A stretch of 64,000 nucleotides of DNA from SXOA01 sp046593355 (lineage in GTDB: Bacteria; Planctomycetota; Planctomycetia; Pirellulales; Pirellulaceae), in NCBI GenBank assembly GCA_046593355.1, contig JBKJNY010000223.1:1-64000 (forward strand). The letters run 5' to 3'. This document shows, piece by piece, positions 42,901-51,857 of the stretch; position 1 is the first letter of the stretch, and each line of letters opens with the position of its first letter. A program made the translations under genes and the position numbers. The notes beneath the pieces were generated by a model. It worked only from the letters and a program-made list of their open reading frames with translations, was not told where the DNA came from and searched no databases.

Positions 42901-43596
42901 CTATCGTTCCCTAGCTCCCTGGTGCCAGATTTTCAGGATGACGCTCTTCGATTCCGTCCCCGACAGCGGATACTCGCTGGCGACGCGGAGCTCCAGCTTC
43001 TTCATCAGGCCGAGCCGTTTGGCTTCGTTGTGCTCCGCGGTCCATTTCGGCCCTTTGATGAGCAGCAGCCGGCCGATGTAGGCCCAGTGGGGCCTGAACC
43101 AGGTCAGGATTTTATCGAGTGAACCCACTGCCCGGCTAACGACGGCATCGTAGCGAGTGTCTTTGAGCAGCTCTTCGGCCCGGGTGGAAAAGACGGTGAC
43201 GTTGAGCTTTAAGTCACGGGCGATAGTCTCCACGACCTTGGCCTTCTTCTGCACCGAGTCGCACAGATGCATGGTCAGGTCCGGCCGCAAGATCGCCAGC
43301 AGGAGCCCCGGCACGCCGCTGCCGGTGCCGACATCCAGCACTTCCTCTTCGGCGTGCAGCAGCTTGGCCAGCTCAATGGTATCCGCCAAATCGCGACTGA
43401 CGAATTTTTCAAAATCGGTGTGCCGGGTGAGATTGATTTTCTCGTTCCAATCCCAAAGCGCGCGGGCGTACTTTTCCACGCGCTCCGCCTGCTTGGCGGT
43501 CAATTCAATCTTGTGGCGGGCTAGGGCGGCAGCGAGCGTATCGGGGATGGCAACAGGGGGATCAGCATCTTCGGTCATTTCGGCAATAGTTTCCAT
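42901..43596 (-). CDS. rsmG: 16S rRNA (guanine(527)-N7)-methyltransferase
   Basis: A 231-residue methyltransferase (GidB). SAM site VLDVGTGSGVPGLLLAI, upstream WDWNEKINLTRHTDFEKFVSRDLADTI, and SRAVGSLDKIL. It modifies 16S rRNA G527. ATG 43596 is chosen over TTG 43599. Confidence 0.94.
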   Translation of the reverse strand: METIAEMTEDADPPVAIPDTLAAALARHKIELTAKQAERVEKYARALWDWNEKINLTRHTDFEKFVSRDLADTIELAKLLHAEEEVLDVGTGSGVPGLLLAILRPDLTMHLCDSVQKKAKVVETIARDLKLNVTVFSTRAEELLKDTRYDAVVSRAVGSLDKILTWFRPHWAYIGRLLLIKGPKWTAEHNEAKRLGLMKKLELRVASEYPLSGTESKSVILKIWHQGARER

Positions 43597-43644
43597 CAAA
43601 ACATCTTAACCTGGAGTTGCCAGAAATCTCAGCGGTCGCCCGGA

Positions 43645-44574
43645 TCACGCTCCCACGGGAGGAAATTTTTCGTCACCTTCGGGCCGCGCGCTTCCCACAT
43701 ACCTCACCACCAGCCCCGCAAAAATCAGACCGCCGCCAGCGAGCGTCCACCACTTGGGAACGTCCTGTCCCGCGGTGACGAAGTAGGCCCAGATGGGAAC
43801 CAGCAGCGGTTCCAAGAGGCCGATGCCAGCGGCTTCGTGGCCGGGAATGGTTTTGAGGCCGCGGGCGAAGAGGACGTAGGGCAGGCCCATCTGCAAGATG
43901 CCGAAACCGGCGAGCAACAGCCACAGCCAGCCGCTGGGCCAGTGCTGGCCGGAGCTATAGCTTTCCCAGGCCCAAGGCGAAAGCACGAGTGCGGTTACTA
44001 GATGATTGAGCCCCACGAGCCAGGCACTTTCAAAGTCCCGCAATTGTCGGAGCGAGAGGACGACGCCGGCATAGAAGACGCCGGACAGGAGGCCATAGAC
44101 GACGGCTTCCAGCGATTTGCCTTGGGCTTCAAAGGCCAGAATGAACGCGATGCCCAGCCCGCATAGCACCACCAGCAGCCAGTCGCGCAGGACCGCCCGT
44201 TCACGAAAAACCAGCACCCCCACCAGCAGCACCCACATCTGAGCCGTGCTTTGCAGCCAGATGGCGTTGGCCGCGGTTCCTTTCTCCATCGCGCTGAGGT
44301 ACGTGTAATTCATCGCGGCGAAAGTCGCCGTCGCCGGGATCAACTTCCAACTCCACTGCGGCCGGCGGATGAGCGGCAGCAGCACAACGCAGGCGAACGC
44401 CGCCCGCCAGAACGCCCGCAGCGGCCCCGGCCAATCGTCAATCAAATGGAACTTGGCAAAAAACCCGCTGCTGCTCCACATCACCGCCGCGGCCAGCACC
44501 AGCAGGCGAGCAGTGCGGAGCGAAGGAGCACTGCCGGCGGATGGAGCAGCAGGTGGTTCATTGGCCGACGGCAT
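43645..44574 (-). CDS. EamA/DMT family transporter
   Basis: A 309-residue DMT-type exporter with ten helices in two EamA repeats. The first opens TARLLVLAAAVMWSSSGFFAKF; the second VVYGLLSGVFYAGVVLSL, and the end GGGLIFAGLVVRYV. Substrate unknown. The N-terminal 20 residues are Ala/Pro-rich. A repeat lies upstream (44615-44672). Confidence 0.92.
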   Translation of the reverse strand: MPSANEPPAAPSAGSAPSLRTARLLVLAAAVMWSSSGFFAKFHLIDDWPGPLRAFWRAAFACVVLLPLIRRPQWSWKLIPATATFAAMNYTYLSAMEKGTAANAIWLQSTAQMWVLLVGVLVFRERAVLRDWLLVVLCGLGIAFILAFEAQGKSLEAVVYGLLSGVFYAGVVLSLRQLRDFESAWLVGLNHLVTALVLSPWAWESYSSGQHWPSGWLWLLLAGFGILQMGLPYVLFARGLKTIPGHEAAGIGLLEPLLVPIWAYFVTAGQDVPKWWTLAGGGLIFAGLVVRYVGSARPEGDEKFPPVGA

Positions 44575-44614
44575 GTCCCAGTTGTGACAGGACAGCTAGC
44601 CGTCGTCCAGCGGC

Positions 44615-44672
44615 ATAGTCGCCTTTCGCTCCGCGAAAGTAGCGCTACTTTTGCGGAGCGAAAGGAGACTAT
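44615..44672. repeat. REP-like inverted repeat, CGCTCCGCGAAAG family
   Basis: ATAGTCGCCTTTCGCTCCGC opens it (44615) and GCGGAGCGAAAGGAGACTAT closes it (44653-44672). Confidence 0.85.
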
Positions 44673-44741
44673 AGAAACGAACATGGCTTGCCCGACGTCT
44701 TGTATGATAGAAGCAGAGTGCATAAGCGAGAGGAGGAATCG

Positions 44742-45374
44742 ATGACCCGAACAGGAATTGTCATTCTCGGCGCATGTGGCGTCTTTATAGGTTGGATTCT
44801 CGTATCCCTCCTCCTCCTGTTCTACGGCAATGACTGGTGGCTCAGCGGCCTGACGACCCTCACGGTGTTCGCCTGGCTCGCGGGGCTGCTCGTCGTCATG
44901 TTCCAACAGGGCCGACTCCGCGCCGCAGCCACCGGAGCCGTGATCGCCGCCGCCGCTTACTGGCTGCTTGCTCTCGGCCCCTGGTTCTCGACGAACGTCG
45001 GCCCCACGCTCCTCACCAGCCGTTTGCTTGCGCAGGTGGACGTGATGTTGCATGGCAATCCGCAGCAACTTCAGGCGATTACCTGGGCCGCGCCGCAGCC
45101 GTATTCCTCCACCGGAATCGTCTACATGACCGGATCACCGGGCGGCAACCCCCACACGATCCAGCCTACCTTAGTCCCTCCAACGGCGCTCGGCTTCGCC
45201 ACCACCTTGACGCAGGGAAGCACCGTCTTTCAACCCCTCGGACACTGGCTGCTGATATGGCTGTGTGCCGGGGTGGGAGGAATCGCCGCGCTCCTGATGC
45301 TGATCCGGTCGGAAAAGCGGCAGCCAGGCGCCATCTCCAACGAGGCCGCGACTCCCCCCGGAGCCGCCCCATGA
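44742..45374 (+). CDS. Membrane protein, paralogue 1 of a pair
   Basis: A 210-residue protein with about five helices (IVILGACGVFIGWILVSLLLL at 6-26, TVFAWLAGLLVVMF, AAATGAVIAAAAYWLLALGPWF, HWLLIWLCAGVGGIAALLML). The block GPWFSTNVGPTLLTSRLLAQ is repeated in the next gene (GPWTGSNLGVNLITTKGLAL), so the two are paralogues. Function unknown. GAGGAGG precedes ATG 44742. The stop overlaps the next ATG (ATGA). Confidence 0.8.
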   Translation: MTRTGIVILGACGVFIGWILVSLLLLFYGNDWWLSGLTTLTVFAWLAGLLVVMFQQGRLRAAATGAVIAAAAYWLLALGPWFSTNVGPTLLTSRLLAQVDVMLHGNPQQLQAITWAAPQPYSSTGIVYMTGSPGGNPHTIQPTLVPPTALGFATTLTQGSTVFQPLGHWLLIWLCAGVGGIAALLMLIRSEKRQPGAISNEAATPPGAAP

Positions 45375-45967
45375 GCCTGAAGTTCTCGCTGCGAGACCTG
45401 CTCCTGCTTATCGCCGTCATCAGTGTGGTCTGTGCCGCTCTGGCCAATACGGGCATCTGGTGGCACAGCATCATTGTCACTTCCACGCTCTCCGGCATGA
45501 CCGGCCTGCTCCTCTGGGGCACGCTGCATTCCGGCTCGTGCCGCGCCTTCGCCTGCGGCTGGTTGCTCTTCGCGGCGGGCTATCTGGCGCTGGTGTTCGG
45601 ACCTTGGACCGGCAGCAACCTGGGCGTGAACCTGATCACGACCAAGGGCCTCGCTCTGCTTGAGCTGAAGGCACTCGGCAATACGCCGTCCCCTGCCGTG
45701 ATTGATTTCAATTTCAACGCCTTCAACGACATCGACAGCGACAGCGGCGTCGTCGACCTGGGTATTGTGGCCCCAGGAATCTATTCCGATCCCGGCTGGA
45801 CCTCTTATCCGCCTACATCCGTCACGGGAAGTTTCTTCAGCCGCGGCGGGGTCACGACGTATACCACCTTTCAATCCACCGGCCACTGGCTGCTCGCCTC
45901 CGTCTTCGGCTACTGCGGCGCTCATCTGGCCACTTTTCTATGTCTCCGCCGCCAGGAGTCAATCTAG
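45371..45967 (+). CDS. Membrane protein, paralogue 2 of a pair
   Basis: A 198-residue membrane protein with the planctomycete start MSLKFSLRDLLLLIAVISVVCAALA. Two further hydrophobic spans (SGMTGLLLWGT, ACGWLLFAAGYLALVFG). Paralogue of the upstream gene. A hydrophilic part (about 110-165) contains TVTGSFFSRGGVTTYTT. The 4-nt overlap with its neighbour marks them as one operon. Confidence 0.8.
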   Translation: MSLKFSLRDLLLLIAVISVVCAALANTGIWWHSIIVTSTLSGMTGLLLWGTLHSGSCRAFACGWLLFAAGYLALVFGPWTGSNLGVNLITTKGLALLELKALGNTPSPAVIDFNFNAFNDIDSDSGVVDLGIVAPGIYSDPGWTSYPPTSVTGSFFSRGGVTTYTTFQSTGHWLLASVFGYCGAHLATFLCLRRQESI

Positions 45968-45969
45968 AC

Positions 45970-47061
45970 ATGACAGCAATTTACATGGCTCGCGCACTCC
46001 TCTCCTGCTGCTTCCTCGCGCTGTTCCTGCGAGCCGTCCCGGCACTCGCCGAGCCTCCCTTTCGCGGCGCACTGCTCACGGCAGAAACCGCGACCGCGGA
46101 CCATCTTGATGTCCTCAAAAAGGACGGCTACACCACCATCGTTCTGCAAATCGGCTCGCCTGCCGCTGAGCAAGTCAAACAAGACGCTGCCGCAGCCAGG
46201 CGAATTTCTGCAGCAGGTCTGGAACTCGGTTACTGGTTGGAAATCGCCCGCTGCCAAGAGCTCGCCGATGCTCACCCGCTCTGGATGGCCAGCTTGCAAG
46301 GGCATCCCGAATGGCGGCGGCTGCACAAGGATTTTCCGTTCCCCAAGGAAGGCGAGACCATCAAGAACTATCCTTGGGTGCCGGTTCTCTATGAAGAAGC
46401 CTTCGCCGCGCACCTGGACCGCTGCAAAAAACTGCTCGCGGAGCTCCCCTCGCCAAAACACATCTTCCTCAACGACCTGCAAGGTTCCCCCAGCGCTTGC
46501 GGCTGCGGCAATCCCGTCTGCCGCTGGACAGCCGACTATGGGCCAGTGGTCACTGCCACCAAACTGGGCGATGACGCCGCAGCCCGCTTCGTCGCCGCCG
46601 TCAAGAAGCTCGTACCTGAGAAAACTGCGATCATCCCCGTCTGGACCACCGAGTGCGAGGAGCACGACAAAGAGAAGGACGCTCTCTGTGCCGGCGTCGG
46701 CTGCTTCAAGGGAATCTGCTGGAAGGCCTACACCAAGCAACTCATGCCCTTGTCCGAAGGCTCGCCGCAAATCGGCGTCCTGCTGCTCTATCAGGAGTTC
46801 GGCCAGGATTCCTCCGCCTACAAAGAGCCCGCCGGATGGATTCACCATTCGCTTGCCGGTTTTGCCACGATGCCTCCCAAGCACGGCGGCAAAGCCATCT
46901 CTCCGGAGCGCCTCATCGCCGTCTTGCAAGGCACCGGCGTCACAGAGCGCCAACTCGCCGACCAGATTGCCCGCGCTAAGGATGCCCATTGCTCCGGCTA
47001 TCTCGTCGCCTTCGCCAAAATCGACCAGTCCTGGACTCCCAAGCTCATTCGCTGGAAATAG
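45970..47061 (+). CDS. Exported protein of unknown function
   Basis: A 363-residue secreted protein with a signal peptide (MARALLSCCFLALFLRAVPALA). It starts 2 nt after the upstream gene. The body has IGSPAAEQVKQDAAAARRI, ELGYWLEIARCQELADAHPLW and CGCGNPVCRWTADYG with a C-G-C-G...C cluster (near residue 175), then C-rich DALCAGVGCFKGICW. The layout resembles a TIM-barrel glycosidase-like fold, but this is a guess. ATG 45970 or 45985. Confidence 0.75.
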   Translation: MTAIYMARALLSCCFLALFLRAVPALAEPPFRGALLTAETATADHLDVLKKDGYTTIVLQIGSPAAEQVKQDAAAARRISAAGLELGYWLEIARCQELADAHPLWMASLQGHPEWRRLHKDFPFPKEGETIKNYPWVPVLYEEAFAAHLDRCKKLLAELPSPKHIFLNDLQGSPSACGCGNPVCRWTADYGPVVTATKLGDDAAARFVAAVKKLVPEKTAIIPVWTTECEEHDKEKDALCAGVGCFKGICWKAYTKQLMPLSEGSPQIGVLLLYQEFGQDSSAYKEPAGWIHHSLAGFATMPPKHGGKAISPERLIAVLQGTGVTERQLADQIARAKDAHCSGYLVAFAKIDQSWTPKLIRWK

Positions 47062-47142
47062 AGCCGAAATTCGCGCAGTCTCGACTCTCGTCCGCGCACT
47101 ATAATTTGGCGGCGCTCCATTGGCGTCTTCCAGGAGTCCTCC

Positions 47143-48501
47143 ATGCCCGCTTTCGATGCCACCCAGCAAGTCCCCTTTCTCAAAACACCCCTCCCCGGCC
47201 CATTGGCCAAGGCTCTGATTGAAAACGACGAGCGGTTCACCTCGCCGTCGTACACCCGCGTCTATCCGCTGGCCTGCTCCCGCGGCTATGGGGCGGTGAT
47301 CGAGGATGTGGATGGCAACCGCTTCCTCGATTTCACGGCCGGCATCGCGGTCTGTTCCACCGGCCATTGCCATCCGCGGGTCGTCGCCGCGATCCAGGAT
47401 CAGGCCGCGAAGCTCCTGCACATGTCGGGGACCGACTTCTACTATGCTCCGCAGGGAGACCTCGCCAAAAAGCTCGCCGAAATCGCCCCCGGCAGCAAGC
47501 CCAAGCGGGTCTTCTTCACCAACTCCGGGGCCGAGTCCGTCGAAGCTGCCTTTAAGCTGGCCCGCCACCACACCCGGCGGCAGCACATGATCGCCTTCTT
47601 CGGAGCGTTCCACGGCCGCACCATGGGGGCCCTCTCCCTCACCGGCAGCAAGGTCGTGCAGCGGAGCGGCTTCGCCCCGCTCATCCCGCAAGTCAGCCAC
47701 GTTGATTACCCCAATCCCTACCGGCATGAAAAGGACCACCATGAATCCGCGGTGATGGAATCGCTCAACCAGATCGAGTATCTCTTCCGTCGCACCGTGG
47801 ACCCGCACGAAGTCGCCGCCATCATCGTCGAGCCCATCCAGGGGGAAGGGGGCTACATCGTGCCACCACCGGAGTTCCACCGCGAGCTGAAAAAGCTGGC
47901 CGAGAAGCACGGCATCCTCTACATCGTGGACGAAGTGCAGACGGGCATGGGCCGCACCGGCAAAATGTTCGCGATGGAGCACTTCGGCGTCGAGCCGGAC
48001 ATCATCTGCCTCGCCAAAGGCATCGCCTCCGGCATGCCCCTCGGTGCCATCATCGCCAGCAGCGAAATCATGGACTGGGGCCCCGGCTCCCACGCCAGCA
48101 CCTTCGGCGGCAATCCCGTCTCCTGTGTCGCCGCACTGGAAACCATCAAGCTGCTGGAGGAAGAGCTGATGGCCAATTCCGCCGAAGTCGGCAATCACTT
48201 GAAAAGCCGGCTCAACGAACTAGCCACCCGCCACGCGCTCATTGGCGACGTGCGAGGCATCGGCCTGCTCCTCGGCATGGAGCTCGTCAAGGACCGCGCC
48301 ACCAAGGAACACGCCACCGCCGAAAAGGAGCAAGTCATCCAAGCCTGCTTCCGCCGCGGCCTCCTCCTCCTCGGCTGCGGCCAAAGCACCGTCCGCTTCT
48401 GCCCCCCCCTCGTCATCACCAAGGAGCAGGCCGACACGGCGGTGGGAATCCTGGATGAAGTTCTGCGGGCCTATGTCTACCAGTCGGGACGGGGATCCTG
48501 A
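47143..48501 (+). CDS. Class III aminotransferase (4-aminobutyrate aminotransferase-like)
   Basis: A 452-residue PLP enzyme of the aspartate-aminotransferase superfamily, class III. The PLP Lys is in LAKGIASGMPLGA, the phosphate loop TNSGAESVEAAFKLARHHT, and the family signature YIVDEVQTGMGRTGKMFAMEHFGVEPDII. It moves an amino group from an omega-amino acid to 2-oxoglutarate or pyruvate. Substrate preference cannot be read. Starts at ATG 47143. Confidence 0.93.
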   Translation: MPAFDATQQVPFLKTPLPGPLAKALIENDERFTSPSYTRVYPLACSRGYGAVIEDVDGNRFLDFTAGIAVCSTGHCHPRVVAAIQDQAAKLLHMSGTDFYYAPQGDLAKKLAEIAPGSKPKRVFFTNSGAESVEAAFKLARHHTRRQHMIAFFGAFHGRTMGALSLTGSKVVQRSGFAPLIPQVSHVDYPNPYRHEKDHHESAVMESLNQIEYLFRRTVDPHEVAAIIVEPIQGEGGYIVPPPEFHRELKKLAEKHGILYIVDEVQTGMGRTGKMFAMEHFGVEPDIICLAKGIASGMPLGAIIASSEIMDWGPGSHASTFGGNPVSCVAALETIKLLEEELMANSAEVGNHLKSRLNELATRHALIGDVRGIGLLLGMELVKDRATKEHATAEKEQVIQACFRRGLLLLGCGQSTVRFCPPLVITKEQADTAVGILDEVLRAYVYQSGRGS

Positions 48502-48566
48502 CCAACCGGGGGCATGAATCGCGTGCCCACCTTATCAACACGCTTGCAGGCCAAGCCCTTCTCCCA

Positions 48567-48592
48567 CTTATGTCAAATCGATTTGACGTAAG
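48567..48592. repeat. 26-nt palindrome, second copy
   Basis: CTTATGTCAAATCG..GATTTGACGTAAG. Twenty-three of 26 positions match the copy at 22125-22150. Confidence 0.75.
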
Positions 48593-48814
48593 TCCCGAAA
48601 AGTTGTCCCGTTTTCTGATTCATGGAACACCCCAAAAACGGTGATTTGATACACCTTTTCAGCCTGGTCTGTTCGTGGCGGACGACCCCTGCAAAATCGA
48701 CGCAAGTCCATACCTCCATGCCACTTGCAAGCAGGTTGTATGATACACAAAGTGATACATCCGGTAGTTCTTGATACAGGCCTTTCGCGACCGCAAAGCC
48801 ACCATTCGCTGCGC

Positions 48815-48844
48815 GACTTACGTCGATTCGCCGCGACGTAAGTC
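48815..48844. repeat. GACTTACGTCG inverted repeat
   Basis: Perfect 11-nt arms with an 8-nt loop. One arm recurs at 22185-22195. Confidence 0.75.
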
Positions 48845-49770
48845 CTCGATGCCTCCCCTCGAAAGATCGCCAGCCCAGGGCGCATCTTCGGCGCAGTGAT
48901 GAACAACCTCGTCAGAGGTTACCCGTCCACTTTTCAGCAACAACCAACTTGAGAAAGAACAAACCATCCTGGCGGCTGCGTGCAGGGCTCCGCCCCCGGC
49001 TCGCCAGTATTGTATACTCCTGTCCAGTAACTTTGGGACACTTTGACCAGCCGTAGTCCAGAATTCCAAAAATATTTTTCCCGTCAAGAAAGGGGTGGGG
49101 AAGGGTTTTCGCGATGCCAATGTTCTTTGGCCAATGAACCTGGCTGCGAAAACTCTTCAGGGCCCCGTTTGGCATGGCGGGCCGGGTCGCGGAAATCCCC
49201 GTTGAAGCCGGTGGCGATTCCGGGATGTTCGGCGGGCAACGCGAACGGGGTCAGGAGGAGTTTCGCGGCGGAGTCTTTCGAGATCACAAGTGCGTTGGGC
49301 GCGAAACACCTCCCGACCCCATTACCCCCCAGATCGACCCTCGCAGGATGCCACGTTTGGATTCTGCGCCAGTCTCCGTCCTAGGGCGGTGAGCGGCAGC
49401 CGGTAGCCACGGATCAAACTCTGATCCGCAGGGATTCAAAGGCTCGCATCCGTGTCTGACCTGTGTTCCATCCGTGGCTAGGCTCCAGGCTTGGCTTCAA
49501 GTGCGACGCCGATCCCTGGGTTGGCGCACCCTCCTTGCGACCTCGCACACGCGTGCATTGCGCTGGCGCTAATGCACCCTACCGCGTTAAGAAGGTGAAA
49601 CAACCGGTGAGCCTTCAACGGGAAATCCCTCTGTCGAGGGGATTTAGGCCCTGAAATTGCCTTGCTATGTCGGCACAATCGCTCTAGTTGACCCAAATTA
49701 CCGGAAGTGGGATGATTTATGTATCGTGCTCTTTACATCTTGTTTCACTTCTTGAACACGGAGCCGCATC

Positions 49771-50247
49771 ATGAATCCCCTCGCGCCGCTGGCCCTGCTG
49801 GCCCTGTTTCTGTCCGCAAATAATGCCCCCATTTTTCAGGGGACGCCGACCGACGTCGTGCAAATCATCCGCTACAACGCCGCCAGCGCCGACCTTTGGT
49901 TGCAGGACCATCGCGTCGAAATCAAGGGCGTTGTGAGCCGCATTGAGAAGGATGGCCTGGGCAACTACATCGCCATTATGGAAACCCGGATCGAAGAGCC
50001 GGCTGCGGAAGTTTCGGGAACCATCCGCTTCAAGTTCGCTCCTTCGGAGCGCGACTCGCTGGCCGCGGTCCTCGTTCCCGCGCAGGTGGTGACCATTCAA
50101 GGGGACTTCCGCTTCGTCCGCGATCTGTTGCGGCGGATGGCCCGCAATTCCGTTACGGTCGACCTACTGAACTGCCAGCTTGTTCCGGTCGTCGCGCTTC
50201 CGCCGCCGGTGATTCCGGTGCCGACGCCAGCGCCGGAAGTGAAGTAG
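49771..50247 (+). CDS. Exported protein with a possible OB-fold (tRNA_anti-like)
   Basis: A 158-residue protein with a short signal peptide (MNPLAPLALLALFLSANNA). Residues 30-125 (VVQIIRYNAASADLWLQDHRVEIKGVVSRIEKD...GNYIAIMETRIEEPAAEV) fit tRNA_anti-like OB-fold proteins. The end is Pro/Val-rich (PPVIPVPTPAPEVK). Role unknown. Starts at ATG 49771. Confidence 0.7.
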   Translation: MNPLAPLALLALFLSANNAPIFQGTPTDVVQIIRYNAASADLWLQDHRVEIKGVVSRIEKDGLGNYIAIMETRIEEPAAEVSGTIRFKFAPSERDSLAAVLVPAQVVTIQGDFRFVRDLLRRMARNSVTVDLLNCQLVPVVALPPPVIPVPTPAPEVK

Positions 50248-50384
50248 ATATTTCCGGTTTGCCGCTACCTGATTGCTCCCTGCGGTTGCGTGGATTCAAA
50301 GAGTAGGTGTGTCAAGACGAGGAACGAGCCGCGGACACACCGCATTGCGGCCGGGCTAGGATCAAGGGTGAAAGGAACCGCCTG

Positions 50385-50924
50385 ATGAACCATCACTATC
50401 CTTCGCTCTTTGCCGCGACGTTGCTCGTCGTCTCCGCCATGCCTGCCATTGCTCGCGAACGCCCCGCACCTCCGGAGTCCCGGTACGCGTATTCGTTCAA
50501 AGTCGATGAGAAGTCGCTGCCCAAAGGGGTGAGCGTGCGCACGGTCGTGGACGGCAAGAACTCGCGGCATTTCATCAAAAATACCGGCGAGACGCCGCTG
50601 GTGATCGGCGAAATCTACTCCAATGACAAGCTGGTGAGCGGCACCAAGCTCGTCGGCGGCAAAGTCTACGGCTGGTTTCCCAGCGGCGTCCCCATGGAAG
50701 GGAAAACGCATCTCAAAGGCTGGCAAGCCCCGTTCGGCGACATCCTGGAAACGATCCTAACACTCCCCCGCGAGCCGGCCAAAATTATCGAGGGCCGCAA
50801 GCCCGGCCTGGGGAAAGACATCCCTGAGCCGGAAGAATCCTCGATCAAAGCCAGCTACGACGGCAAGCCCTATGAAATCAAGATCAAGATCATTTACCGG
50901 CTGAATGAGGCGTATGAGAAATAA
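50385..50924 (+). CDS. Exported protein of unknown function
   Basis: A 179-residue secreted protein (signal HHYPSLFAATLLVVSAMPAIA). Residues 60-115 form RHFIKNTGETPLVIGEIYSNDKLVSGTKLVGGKVYGWFP. No family recognised. Sits 138 nt downstream of the previous exported protein, with no ribosome-binding site beyond AAAGGAA 10 nt before ATG 50385. Confidence 0.75.
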   Translation: MNHHYPSLFAATLLVVSAMPAIARERPAPPESRYAYSFKVDEKSLPKGVSVRTVVDGKNSRHFIKNTGETPLVIGEIYSNDKLVSGTKLVGGKVYGWFPSGVPMEGKTHLKGWQAPFGDILETILTLPREPAKIIEGRKPGLGKDIPEPEESSIKASYDGKPYEIKIKIIYRLNEAYEK

Positions 50925-50932
50925 GCCGTTAC

Positions 50933-51355
50933 TCAGGAAGCGACTTGACGCTTCATGAACAACACAACCGAACCATACACTCCGCCAACAAGGTCATCGG
51001 GAGTGTCATGCTCGATGTCCTCCATCCGGCCAAGCTTGCTGGTCCACTTTCCGCTGGGCAATTGTCTGGAGGCGTGCGTGTAAAAAGTTGACGTTGCGAA
51101 AAGCGCAAGCTTTTGAAAGCCGCTTTCCAGTGCGCCGGTTTCGCAGACGGCGAACCCTTCGCTCTTTATCGCATCCGCGAGAGCATCGATCCCGGATCCA
51201 TCCTTCGGACTGGCAATCGGCCAAAAGACGCCGGGCTGCCACCAGTGCTCCGTGTCGTCTACTGCCCAGGCAATGCAGTTATAGTCGGGCGCGGAGGGGC
51301 TGGTGATGCGATGATTGGCCGCCGTTAGCCGAGGGAAGTCTGGGCTGGCAATCAT
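50933..51355 (-). CDS. DUF7689-like protein, module copy 1
   Basis: A 140-residue protein paralogous to the one at 55701-56150. Shared blocks are FPRLTAANHRITSP, DYNCIAWA (C27), FWP, QKLALFA, THASRQLPSGKWTSKLG (H94), DIEH (H116) and GGVYGSVV. The invariant Asn-Cys before a helix and the His in a strand resemble a papain-like cysteine site, but this is inference. ATG 51355 overlaps the stop of the upstream gene by 4 nt. DUF7689 is named from memory. Confidence 0.75.
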   Translation of the reverse strand: MIASPDFPRLTAANHRITSPSAPDYNCIAWAVDDTEHWWQPGVFWPIASPKDGSGIDALADAIKSEGFAVCETGALESGFQKLALFATSTFYTHASRQLPSGKWTSKLGRMEDIEHDTPDDLVGGVYGSVVLFMKRQVAS

Positions 51356-51687
51356 TTTGGCAGCAGCCCCTCGGACTTTCCCCAATCAATCCAGGCCTGA
51401 GCCATGAGGGACACCTTACCGGCAGCCGCTGGTGGAACGGGATTTTGCTCGGTGATCGCCTCAAGCGCCCAAAACCACTGATCGGGTTCGCGGGCCAACT
51501 CCCGCAAAATGAGCGGCACCACCAGCATGCCCATGCCAATAATCCGCTGGTAGGGCCGAAGCATCGCCATCTGTGCGGAGTTGGAAAGGTATCGCGAATC
51601 CCGTTTCCACTCCGCGGCCAGACGCGCGAAACGGGCCTCCAACGGCTCTTTGGCGGCAGACGGCAGAGATAGGGTGGGAATTGCCAC
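51352..51687 (-). CDS. Module partner, copy 1
   Basis: A 111-residue protein with RFARLAAEWKRDSRYLSNSAQM, RIIGMGMLVVPLILRELAREP, FWALEAITEQNPVPP and IDWGKSEGLLP. The same plan is in the C-terminal part of the protein at 56147-56572. The AF2212-like N-terminal domain of that copy is missing here. Starts at GTG 51687. The 4-nt ATGA overlap with the DUF7689-like gene is kept in both copies. Confidence 0.75.
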   Translation of the reverse strand: MAIPTLSLPSAAKEPLEARFARLAAEWKRDSRYLSNSAQMAMLRPYQRIIGMGMLVVPLILRELAREPDQWFWALEAITEQNPVPPAAAGKVSLMAQAWIDWGKSEGLLPK

Positions 51688-51857
51688 GGTGTTGGAGAGG
51701 GGCGACAGTGAAACGGAAACTCTCTATTGCCATCTTAACTAGGTTCCGGTGCATCTCACAAGCGTCGGCTCATTGGTTTGTGGCGGTGCTCGTCTTGGGT
51801 AATTAGGCTATGTGCATTACGCAGAGAGTCTTCGCTCAGTCGTTCCAGTGTGGTTCT

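Larger units (their letters stand above)
48502..49770. other. Long intergenic region with palindromes and TGATACA repeats
   Basis: About 1.27 kb, no credible gene. Contains a 26-nt palindrome (48567-48592), four TGATACA units (48647, 48741, 48753, 48772), a GACTTACGTCG / CGACGTAAGTC pair (48815-48844), a TAGCCACGGAT / ATCCGTGGCTA pair (49404-49480) and a TGCATT..GCGCTAATGCACCCT repeat (about 49553-49580). Confidence 0.6.

Noticed and set aside
45964..48198. A 744-codon open frame on the minus strand
   Set aside because: It lies opposite the exported protein and the aminotransferase genes, which have clear motifs; high GC leaves antisense frames open by chance.
48568..49120. Minus-strand frames in the 48.5-49.1 kb gap
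   Set aside because: They run through palindromes and TGATACA repeats and show no conserved pattern.
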